Shown: positions 55,509 through 64,000 of the stretch, one piece after another
Layout of the letters: each line of letters begins with the position of its first letter
Position numbering within the stretch: the first letter of the stretch is position 1
Assembly: GCA_012845835.1 (NCBI GenBank)
Contig: JABAKD010000013.1
Span: forward strand, 2,832,415-2,896,414
Reading direction: 5' to 3'
Source of the DNA: Undaria pinnatifida
Taxonomy: Eukaryota; Sar; Phaeophyceae; Laminariales; Alariaceae
Length of the DNA: 64,000 nt
Position numbers and translations under genes: made by a program
The notes under the pieces: generated by a model
Told to the model about the DNA's origin: nothing
The model's database searches: none
The model's input: only the letters and a program-made list of their open reading frames with translations

Positions 55509-56870
55509 TTAGTCTGACAGCACGTAGTGATGGTCTTCGAAGTCGTCGTAGTTGTCGTAGTCGTCGTAGTCGTCGTAGTCGTCGAAAACGTTGTTGCCGG
55601 CACCGTGGAGGTAGCGCAAAAAATCGTTTTGGCGGTGAACGTAGAAATCAATAGCGTCTTGACCTACATCGAAGGTGAACAAACGAGTTTTGAGGAAGCC
55701 TGCAAAACCACTACATATCAACATCGAAACATTGCTGTTTTCGGGGTACACCATACCAGGAACGGGCCCTCCGACCGTGAACAAGTGTTGAAGGTTCGAC
55801 GGCCATGTGATACTCTGAGAAAAATGATAGTCGACGAAATTGAATTCAAGCCCCAAGACGGTGATTCCATTAGGCCAAGCAACGCCATCAAGGGGCTGTT
55901 TGAAATCTCCCGAAAGCCAAAGCGTGACAAGGCCCAATGGTAGCGCTGCATCGAGAGGCTGGTTGAACCTACCACATACCATTTTGTGTCCAACCGTCCT
56001 GTGCGCATACTCGTCGGGCTGGTCGCAGTAGCAGTCGTTACCAGCCTCATCTGTCATGTTCTTGATGACTGAGGGTGACACGAACTCCAGCGCCTTCAAA
56101 GCTGGAGGCCACTGGACATCCCGAATAGACTGGTTGAAGCCGGGCATGGAAAGCCGCTCTAACCCCCTAGGCCAATCTATTCCTTCGATGGGCTGGTTGA
56201 AACCGCAGCCGAGAAAAATCTCCCGTAGACCACCAGGAAACACCACTTTCTCGATGGAAAAGGAATGACCCCTCGGTGACTGGCAGAAACAAAGCCGTTC
56301 CAGATCTGTCGGCAACGTCATGGAGCCTATGTGGCTAGTTAAGGCGGAAATGGAAATATAGTTTGTCCCTGCTGGCAAGTTGGCGTCGGTAATGACCAAA
56401 CTGTTGTCTCGCGCGGAACCCCTTTCTACAGCGTCCGCATTACGTCCCTCCGTTCCAGCCTCTTCGTTTCGCTTCGCCTCCGTCTCTTCCTGGTGTCGGT
56501 GACTGATAGAAGCAATGAACTCCAAGTTTATCTGCAGTTGAAGTACCCTTCGCAAAGGAAAAAGTCTGGACGACTCTTCGAGTCTATCTTGGCGTAACCT
56601 GCTAAAAACGATCCCAAGGATCGATGGTGGCGCCCCGGGCTTTATCTTGACGCGCTGTGAAGGAACATGCTCCCGGATAGTGTTGCAGATGCTTAGACAC
56701 GACGCTCTGGCGCTCCCAGTTATGCCGACGAATCCAGCAAAAGCTGCAACTTGAAGAGCACGAAGAGCTTGATCTTGCTTGTAAGCGTTGGACGTTGATG
56801 TGCCCACCAGGCCATAGGAAGCAGTATCGTTCTTGTCCTGAGGAACCACCTGCAAGTTCCCGCGGTCCAT
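55509..56870 (-). CDS. FNIP/LRR-type repeat protein with acidic Asp/Tyr tail
   Basis: A single 453-codon minus-strand frame, uninterrupted. Residues 160-370 carry repeats of about 22-24 residues: FPGGLREIFLGCGFNQPIEG, DWPRGLERLSMPGFNQSIRD, then FNQPLDAALPLGLVTLWLSG and FKQPLDGVAWPNGITVLGLE. This is the L-x-x-L...FNQPI-x-x-x-x-WP-x-x-L pattern of FNIP-like leucine-rich repeats, which usually serve as protein-binding scaffolds. Residues 425-447 are a tandem of Asp-Asp-Tyr, an acidic tail built on a 9-bp DNA repeat. The N-terminal 160 residues hold a hydrophobic stretch (AAFAGFVGITGSARASCLSI) and a Glu/Arg-rich linker. The start at 56870 is the first Met, but the frame is open 35 codons further up, to about 56975, with an AG acceptor just upstream of it, so an earlier exon is possible. 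Confidence 0.75.
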   Translation of the reverse strand: MDRGNLQVVPQDKNDTASYGLVGTSTSNAYKQDQALRALQVAAFAGFVGITGSARASCLSICNTIREHVPSQRVKIKPGAPPSILGIVFSRLRQDRLEESSRLFPLRRVLQLQINLEFIASISHRHQEETEAKRNEEAGTEGRNADAVERGSARDNSLVITDANLPAGTNYISISALTSHIGSMTLPTDLERLCFCQSPRGHSFSIEKVVFPGGLREIFLGCGFNQPIEGIDWPRGLERLSMPGFNQSIRDVQWPPALKALEFVSPSVIKNMTDEAGNDCYCDQPDEYAHRTVGHKMVCGRFNQPLDAALPLGLVTLWLSGDFKQPLDGVAWPNGITVLGLEFNFVDYHFSQSITWPSNLQHLFTVGGPVPGMVYPENSNVSMLICSGFAGFLKTRLFTFDVGQDAIDFYVHRQNDFLRYLHGAGNNVFDDYDDYDDYDNYDDFEDHHYVLSD

Positions 56871-56975
56871 TTCCCTGGTGATGGCCTGTCGGAAAGCAAC
56901 ACAGGAGCGCCATGGGTAGTGACGTGGGGTTACGGGTAGAAATTCTCGTTTTCGCAGTAATTACGCTATTTCCGA

Positions 56976-57871
56976 CATACAGGGAGGGTCGTACGGGTAT
57001 ATGCGGCAAACGAGTGGGGACGTTCAACACACATCCACGCTAGAATCAACAGGCACACATAGAAATATGTCGAACGAGTTGTTTAGCGTTAGAGTTGTTG
57101 TGATTCTTGTTTGATTCTTTTAGAGTTAGTTTATGAAACTTGGTACAAACTCGTCTACTGTGAACTCCACTTTTTAAGAGGCTAATACTCATATTTTAAA
57201 GGTTCACTTTTTGAAGTATGTGTTGCCAAGGACAAATACGAAATGGTACGGAAACGTGGGCTTGGCCTCGGAAGACGTCACGGCCTGTGCATCGTTTGTG
57301 AAGGAAGGCGACAAGCTACCCACTAGGCGGCTCGTTCTTGTCCGCATCCTTGCGATACTCCGCTTTACTCATCACTCGTCACCTCCACAAGTTAGAAACA
57401 ACACGCGATGAGAAGGAAACGGATGGAACGTTATCGTAGTACTCATGAGACACCCCAAAAACAGCAGCCTGTCGCATAGTATAAATTTAAATGCCGGATC
57501 GCCATCGTCGCATCGAGTCATCCCACGCTATGTCAAGGACGCAAAAGACGACTATTGGAAAGAACAAGTTTGGATAAGGTTATGCATTTTCTACTAAACG
57601 TAAAATGTTTTCAGTTCTCCTTTCCCACTGTCAACCAGGGCGCAGAAAAAGCCGCGGCCCGTCACGCGTGAAGTACGGTGGATAGCTGTGAATAGGGCTT
57701 TTGCTGGGCACCATGTACCACGGGGTGGGTGCAAGCTCGTTTCAACTAGAACACTTTTGACAACTGTCGGACAATATTGGCGCTAATGGTACACGGGTTA
57801 GCTTTTTTGCTCGTCGTGCAAGGGCAAGCAGTTGAAAACCGAGACACACTTTTGCTCATGCGTATCACTGA
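56976..57871. other. Upstream of the FNIP-repeat gene, nothing recognised
   Basis: Probable 5' flank. No clear promoter element. Frames reach 66 codons without features. Confidence 0.3.
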
Positions 57872-58134
57872 CCAAGGCTACGGTAGGGGGGGTACCCCCT
57901 TTTTTACTAAAAACTTGAGCCAGTCGTACGAGTGACCCTGTACCTCACGGATGATAATGGTTTAGGCAGTTGTTTTGAAGCAGCTTAGATTACCTTTGCA
58001 TTGCGGATTGATTTCGTCAATATAAAACATTTAAAAAACGTGTAAGATCGCAAAATACCGAAGGGGTTACTCGCGCGAGTGACCCCTAGCCACTGAAATT
58101 CAAGGACCAAAAAGGGAACCCCCCTACCGTAGCC
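57872..58134. mobile_element. 265-bp MITE with palindromic cores, copy 2
   Basis: Near-identical ends and cores to the copy at 17819-18078: AGGCTACGGTAGGGGGGGTA at the left, GTTACTCGCGCGAGTGACCC and CCCCCCTACCGTAGCCT at the right, with TTGATTTCGTCAATATAAAA inside. Substitutions are scattered along its length. The preceding bases ACCA are shared with copy 1, hinting that the true left end may lie a little earlier. Confidence 0.85.
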
Positions 58135-58635
58135 TAGAACCACTCCCCAACCGACAAGCTGCAGGGCGGGTTGTGCTTAGGCGCGAAGATAAACATTGAT
58201 TCTTCTGGATAAAACCAGTTTGCTTGTAGTGTTGAACATAGTCTACAGAAGCGCGGGAGATCCCACTTTAGTTTGCTGCCGGCTTGACTTCAGGGTGACT
58301 CACTCGCACGGTCACTCTGACTCCTCTATGAGCAAGATAGCTTTACGGAATTTGTGGTGCGCTTCATATGTAAACACTCCACTGCGAATTCATGTAACAA
58401 AATTAGAGCAGAACTAAAAAGCGTGGGGCCGGGAAGGACCAGGGAGGCGACTTCGGGCGTGCGACTGCTGCCGAGAGTTACAAAAGAGCACCCTCCAAAA
58501 GTACCCGTGGTCACCGTCGGTGTCAACCCAATGGACACAGATCGTCTTGCTCTGATAAGACGTGTCAACCGCGGTCGTGGAGGCAAGACATGCACGCTGT
58601 TATTATGATATTACTAGTGCTAGTACCGTCACCCG
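58135..58635. other. No recognised gene
   Basis: Frames of 73-89 codons on both strands are featureless. A ACTCACTCGCACGGTCACTC word at 58297 resembles the MITE core. Confidence 0.3.
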
Positions 58636-58639
58636 CAAT

Positions 58640-59005
58640 ATGTCCCGGTGGGTAAACTGAAAATACGTTATGATATTCCTTTGTGAGTAATCTGAAAGTG
58701 GGTTCTTTGAAATCACTTTTAGGAATAAACTGAAAGTACATTATGTGTTTAAAACTTTTTGGAGAGTAAACCAAATATGTGTTTAGGTTAGTACCTGGTA
58801 TTTCTTTGTTTGCAGTAAGCTGAAAGCGCGTTTTGTTCCAAATCCATTTGTGGGTAAACTAGAAGTTTTTTTTGTACCCAGAATCTTTTTCGGGTTTAAT
58901 TAAAAGTTCGTTTTATTCAATATCCCTTGGGGAGTAAACTGAACGTGCATTGTGTTCAAAATCTTTTTGTAGGCAGATTGAGGTTGGGAGTGCGTTGTGT
59001 ATAAA
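58640..59005 (+). repeat. Degenerate minisatellite, unit about 45-60 bp
   Basis: The word GTAAACTGAAAGTGCGTTTT and variants (GGGTAAACTGAAAATACGTT, GAATAAACTGAAAGTACATT, AGTAAGCTGAAAGCGCGTTT, GAGTAAACTGAACGTGCATT) recur about seven times, each followed by a T-rich linker such as GTTCAAAATCTTTTTG. Confidence 0.85.
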
Positions 59006-59290
59006 AACCCTGTTAGAGATTGTCCAGGGAGAATTTCTTGTGGCGAACAAAGCCACGCCCTATGTACTGTTGAATGTAGTAGGTGCACAAGTAGTAGCAT
59101 TAACACTGTAACAACCGAGAAATGACAGTCTTTGACGCTAAGGGATTTAGGAGCCCGGCCACTTGGGAATATTTATAGAGAAAACTTCTGCCCCTTTCCG
59201 AGCATGCTTCCAACGTAGACTTGAGGAGTACGTACGTTCTTGACGCGTTGAGCACCCGCTTGTTTCTGTGTGATAGTTCAAAGGAAAGCC
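59006..59290. other. No recognised feature
   Basis: Short unique stretch between the minisatellite and the R3 copy. No coding or repeat signal. Confidence 0.3.
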
Positions 59291-59294
59291 CCCC

Positions 59295-59480
59295 TGGAGG
59301 ACTCGTGCTACGATAAGAGGTGCACTTGCTCTTTTTTTTCCTGTTATTCCTGAGATTCCTCACTTTAGCAGCGTAAAAGAAACAGAAAAAACGCTACTGT
59401 ACCGGATAAAAAATGCTATGACCTAGCGATATAGAACGTGAACGTTGCAAAAAAAAGTTGAATAATTTGAACTTTTTGGG
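59295..59480 (+). repeat. Dispersed repeat R3, partial copy
   Basis: GACTCGTGCTACGATAAGAG, GTTATTCCTGAGATTCCTCA, ATGCTATGACCTAGCGATAT and AGAACGTGAACGTTGC keep the R3 order in diverged form. Confidence 0.5.
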
Positions 59481-60939
59481 GGTAAGTTTGTTTGTCAAAC
59501 GAATACACACGATTTCAGACTAAAACTGATAATATCATCGTGGACGTGCCCTCGGACATTATTGATCCGTTCCTCAGTGGCCCGCATACTCCGCATCTTG
59601 TCCAGAGCACGAGACGCATTTGCGCGTTAACCACGTACTGTGATATATATATAGTATGGAAACCTATTGGACACCGGCGGAAGAAGAGGACATGATCCTA
59701 CGAACCTCGTTTGTATCCAGGTGGAGTCAAGCGGGGACTGTTTGTATATAGTGCCACATGCCATGGAGAGATACTCTTGTTGTAGATGAAATGAGAGTGA
59801 ATACCGTTGGACGAGGACGGTCGACGATAAGAAAATATCTACAACTGACACTGTTTTTGATCGCTCGCCGTGCAGATATGGAGAATTTGGTGATAGGGCC
59901 AAATCATACCGCAGGCGGGGAAGCCCCGTCGTTCGAAGGTTTACTCAGCCTTCCATCGCGGATTCATATGTCAACGCTGAAGCAGCAGCCAAAACCATGT
60001 AAACACGATCATACCGAAGAGGAACGGGGCGGTCGTTCGTACCACCGAGCGCGACCCACTCAAGATGTGGCAAAAAAGACGACCCGCCTATGTATGGTAG
60101 CCTTGCTGAGGAGAACAGAGGGAGGGGGGGGGGGGGGAGACATGTGGGCGTCAAGACCCTGCATCGTAGTAACATGGAACACACACGGCGAGGAATGGAG
60201 ATTACCCCGCTACCAATCAGCACATTCATCTCAGAGGTATGTTACCTAGACGGGTTGTCCATGCACTGCTATACACTGTAATACATCGAAAAAACGACTT
60301 GCTATAGGCTATACAGCTAGGTGCTTTTCAAGGCTGCTAGTAAAGTTGCGCCCCGGTGGTGTAGAGGCTGCCCTCCGATACTAGTACGAAACAGCTTTTC
60401 ACATTGAGTCAGATTATCACCGTGGAGGTGACATTTTGAATATCCGGTGGATTTGCAAATATCCGGTGGATTTGCAAAAAATGCTAAAATAGCATCAACT
60501 CACTGCTGAGAGCGCCTAGCCGCGTGAGTACGCACATTGCCAAGGCAAGTCGACGAGGGTACAAAATGTTACAAGTTCTTCTCGCGAAAAACGAAAATGG
60601 CAACACGTAGCCTGGTGGGGAGAACGGAAGAGGGCTCGTTATGCGACTACATACAGATAGGACTTACTACTGCAAGGGATTGCGACAGTGGTGCGCGAGG
60701 ACAATACCACGAAGTGGAAAAATAAATAAAACTAAAATCACTCCGACCTCCATAATATGTGAGCGATAATGAGCGATAGCACGAGAAGAACTTGTTATGA
60801 AGAAAAACAAGGTACACTGCATACGGCTAGCTAGGCGTGTGATCAAAGGTGGAAATGGCATTGATTTTTTGCTGTGTGTGGAAGACTAAGACACCAAGGT
60901 TAAAGAGGGTACCCTCTTTGAGGCACTTGATTTTTTATT
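59481..60939. other. No supported gene
   Basis: A 163-codon plus-strand frame (59758-60249) spans a poly-G run at 60121-60137 and has no domain. A short exact duplication, ATATCCGGTGGATTTGCAAA, occurs at 60438 and 60458. Confidence 0.3.
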
Positions 60940-61265
60940 TGGCTCGGTGTCACTCGCGCGAGTGACCCCCCTTTCCCTGCGGTTGCAGGGTTTCTTTTTA
61001 GTCAGTGCTGATTAACATTCTCGATGCAAATTCGGAAAGGGGTAGTCGGAGCTGCGTTGCGCACCAAAAAAAAACACGCCGGAGAAAGTTTTTTTTTGTC
61101 GACGACGTCTACATACAGGGTACTAAATAGCGCGACTGGTTCACACCAGGTAGTTAAGATTGGGGGTATTATCCTACTCTAACTTAGCAGTGACACCGGG
61201 GTCAATTTTGGGGCGATTTTTGTTTTAATCTCTTGATGTCACCCGCACGGGTAAACCCCCTGTTC
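60940..61265. repeat. Isolated MITE-like cores
   Basis: GTGTCACTCGCGCGAGTGAC with CCCCC at 60948 and GATGTCACCCGCACGGGTAA with ACCCCC at 61235 are palindromic cores like those of the 265-bp MITE, about 290 bp apart. The outer ends are not recognisable. Confidence 0.45.
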
Positions 61266-61489
61266 GTTTGAGTTCCGTTCAGGTTTTGTTCTTTCGGACA
61301 TGAGTCCGCGATGAATTGATTAGGTAATCTACGCCGGCCGCCTTACTCATCAAGTATATATTTTTGTCTGTGAAAGGTATAAGATAAACTTGTCCAAGTG
61401 GTGAGTGAAAAGCTGGTAATGAACAAACGAGGGGCATCCCCGCCTCTTGCACGCAGCTACGGTTTGGTTGTGTGATACTCCAGACAATC

Positions 61490-62440
61490 ACACTCCTATT
61501 CCCGATTTTTTTCTTGACGTTCCTCAACTTCAGAGCTCAAGGCCTATTGCAAAAACCGATTTGAGGGAGGGAAAATAACCGCTGCCGGGCGGATAATCCC
61601 ATGGCCTTGGTACACAATGAGAATAACATGCTTTTCGAGTTGCTGTCGCCGCAGTCTAGCAGTTCGTTCTCTTAATAATGTAGACAGGACGATCCGTAAT
61701 GCTAGACGGAATATGTAACAAGCCCAGCGTGGGTGCGAGCGGGGCTAGGGGTGAGATGGAATAGGTGTGGGCGAAATCTAGGGCGGGAGCTAGGGGGAGC
61801 GGTTACCTATTTCTTGCAATTTTTACATTGAGAATGACTGTCATTCACAAAACACATTTATTTGAGACCAAAGCATTTCAAAACAAAAGCGCTATACCTC
61901 TATCCTATCATGTGACTAACGGTACACGTCGCCGACTTCCCCCTTAAATCACAGAGTGACAGTGCCTGTCACTGAACTTTGGGATAGCATTTTCGCGGTC
62001 GGGCGAATCAATCTTTGTCAGGAAAACTCCAATTCACCAGCGTTTGTTTTGTTAAGACACACAACGGCGTTCGGACATTTTTCTATCTAAAATACTCCCC
62101 ACAGGTAAAAACTAATAATCTGTCGACAAACGGACACGTGCTACGACAGAGGTTCACCACGTTTTTTCTGAAGTTTCTTACCATCTATTGGGGAGGTAGG
62201 TGTTAAACCTCTGCCAAAAACTAATTCGGAGAAAAACAAAGCTGCTACCATCGGATGAAACATCCCATGCGTGGCCTATGATAGGACACGAAGAATATCA
62301 TGCCGAAACAAAGATATTGCCCACATACATGCGACAATTCTGGGTTTAGAATACAACCAGTACCACTACTACACCTAATACAACTAAGTAAGTGTACACC
62401 CGTCATTCAAAAACAAGGTACTTCTGTATGTACCACGAAA
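61490..62440 (+). repeat. Dispersed repeat R3, two copies
   Basis: Copy one: GTTCCTCAACTTCAGAGCTC, CCATGGCCTTGGTACACAAT and, after an insertion, TATACCTCTATCCTATCATG. Copy two (62120 onward): CACGTGCTACGACAGAGGTT, TTCGGAGAAAAACAAAGCTG, CATGCGTGGCCTATGATAGG and ACCCGTCATTCAAAAACAAG. Both are in plus orientation. Confidence 0.55.
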
Positions 62441-62519
62441 ACAAGGTACTTATTCCTTGTTTTATTTAGTATATTGATTTTTGACAAAGCATAGTCTATA
62501 TATATTTTAAAAAATGAAA

Positions 62520-63200
62520 ATAAACTCCAGCTGTGAGATCGAAGATTTTGTCGAAACTCATCTTTGAAAGCTGTGTGCGATACTCCGATGGCGCGTATAA
62601 TAACGAGTTGTTTGTCCTCGTTAAGGATATAGCTCGGCGATTCCCTTTAAAACTACAGTGTAGCTATCAGGGTCAACAGCGTGATGTTAATCAGTCTGTG
62701 CGCGGAAACTACAAAAATAAACAATTTCTGAGGGGGACAAAATCTGACAGCTGTGGAGGGAAATGTATCCGTTTATCAAGTGAGTCCTGTGAGTCGAATA
62801 ACCAGTGAGGGGGGGGCGGAGTTCTGAAGGACGTGGGGGCTTGGTTTTGATCGAACGCAAGCGGGGGTGGAGGAGGGGGAGGAAAGGGGGGTCGGGGGGG
62901 CGCGGACGGGCGGGCAATTTGTGCGTGGAAGCTGTAAACCGTTTTAGGGGATCAATTTGACGGTTTTGAGGAAAATTAAAAAAAATGCACCAGTTTATCA
63001 TAGGGGGGGGGGTTGGGGCGGGGGTGGGGCGTGTGGGGCAGCTCAATCTGTGCGTGGAAACTATACATTGTTTTGAGGGGATAAATGCGTATTATTCGGA
63101 AAATACTACAAAAAAATATCGGAAGAAACCGATCATGTTATCACACAAATAAAATACACTCTAGCCGTGGAATCGAAGATTTCGTCGAACCTCTCATTTT
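62520..63200 (+). repeat. Dispersed repeat R2, long copy plus solo module
   Basis: ACTCCAGCTGTGAGATCGAA, CATCTTTGAAAGCTGTGTGC, ACTACAGTGTAGCTATCAGG, GCGCGGAAACTACAAAAATA and GTGTTAATCAG-like landmarks lead into G-rich tracts (62850-62905, 63002-63035). Two further GTGCGTGGAAACTATACATT-type modules follow. A separate diverged terminal module (CACTCTAGCCGTGGAATCGA) lies at 63158-63200. Confidence 0.8.
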
Positions 63201-64000
63201 CAGTCAAATATATCAAGAAAACTACAGCCTTTTTTCATCCTTGCAAATACAGAGAGAACATGATGGTGGAGTATCATCTTAAGACAGGTGAATAGTACAA
63301 GCTAAACATTCATTCTCTGTTGAAATTTAGGTAGGGAATTCGTTACCGTTATAGTAGGAAAAAACGGCCGAAATTATGGTAATTCAACAAATATCATCAT
63401 TATTTTTACAAACTGTTTGAAGCTGGTATTATGTGTATAAAACCGGCTTTGCGCACCTAAAAAGAAAACGCGCTGTTGAATATCGAGAGTTCGCCAGACG
63501 GATAAACTCTCTGTGCCCCAACCTTAGTAAATAAATACAGCAATTTTCAGTGAGTGGCATGCACTGCAGCTTGTTTATGCAACCTGTGCACGAAAACTAC
63601 ATATTCTGTTTTTGATGGGCACTAAAGCGGAAGCTTGTGGCATGCATCGAATATATATGTTTACCTTGTAGCGGTACGGTGGCTCAGGGCAGAGTTGGGT
63701 TTTGAACGGGGGAGGGGGTGGTTTAGGGTGTCAAGGGTAGGGTGCACTCAGTTGGTGCATGGCTGCAGTGGTATGACCATTGACCATCGCATCCCTCCTA
63801 TGCAGGGACGGAGCACGTCGGGCGTTCGTCAACCAGGCAGACACTGCTTGCATCATAGCAACGCGCGGTGGTGTTCAGCGGGTCGCGTGAAGGGTGAACT
63901 GCATACTTCGAAAAAACATGCGCAGGACGGACTTCGGCACCTTGTTGCCTACGTTCTTCTTTATGGATGGCAGCGCCGAGGAGTTGCCTTGTTTTTTTCT
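63201..64000. other. No recognised gene
   Basis: Unique sequence to the window end. A TGTGCACGAAAACTACATATTC word at 63586 is a weak echo of the R2 second module. No coding frame is supported. Confidence 0.3.

Noticed and set aside
60345-60400. tRNA-like GCCCCGGTGGTGTAGAGG string
   Set aside because: It resembles the 5' part of a tRNA but no T-arm or closing acceptor strand follows.
1-64000. CRISPR arrays, bacterial operons, rRNA genes
   Set aside because: No regularly spaced palindromic repeats with unique spacers, no co-directional gene runs and no conserved rRNA segments were seen; the DNA is eukaryotic in style.

Overview
This window looks like gene-poor, repeat-dense nuclear DNA from a large-genome eukaryote. 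My best guess is a stramenopile, probably a brown alga (kelp or Ectocarpus-like). That guess rests on recalled similarity of the LINE reverse transcriptase, the Ty3/gypsy fragment, the FNIP-type repeat protein and a secreted FAD amine-oxidase-like family to brown-algal proteins. It is inference: no search was run. Bacterial features are absent (no operons, no ribosome-binding-site context), coding pieces are short exons with GT..AG borders, and most of the window is repeats.

The main gene content is on the minus strand. Pieces of a FAD-dependent amine-oxidase-like gene occur twice. Set A has a first exon with a signal-like leader and a Rossmann GAGPGG motif (28980-29226), then an exon whose phase and sequence complete the family's RIGGR motif (2640-2836), an exon at 811-998, and an exon running off the window edge (13-205). 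Set B has the paralogous exons at 43582-43778 (the same 197-bp length) and 39912-40098, plus a possible further exon at 36021-36150. If set A is one gene it has an intron of about 26 kb full of transposons; otherwise the pieces are remnants of a shuffled family. The other gene I can support is a 453-codon FNIP/LRR-like repeat protein with an acidic Asp/Tyr tail (55509-56870, minus).

The rest is mostly mobile DNA: a decayed LINE (19630-21914), fused Ty3/gypsy and LINE scraps (6726-7330), a 1-kb TA-flanked element with pogo-like ends carrying a small Cys/His protein (40642-41631), and a nested complex at 9.7-16.0 kb. In that complex, head-to-head copies of an unclassified repeat with an AAC-rich 3' end are interrupted by a foldback element (13221-15409) with arms of about 0.7 kb and 9-bp target duplications. 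Three dispersed families recur: R2 (a terminal module followed by G-tract-rich tandem modules), R3 (about 300 bp, every recognised copy on the plus strand), and a 265-bp MITE with palindromic CGCGAGTGAC cores. At least seven minisatellites or microsatellites fill other gaps, including GGGCC-rich arrays at two loci and an array of palindromic GGAAGCTTCC units.

Almost none of the long open frames outside the named genes show recognisable protein features. Many lie antisense to repeats or in low-complexity DNA.
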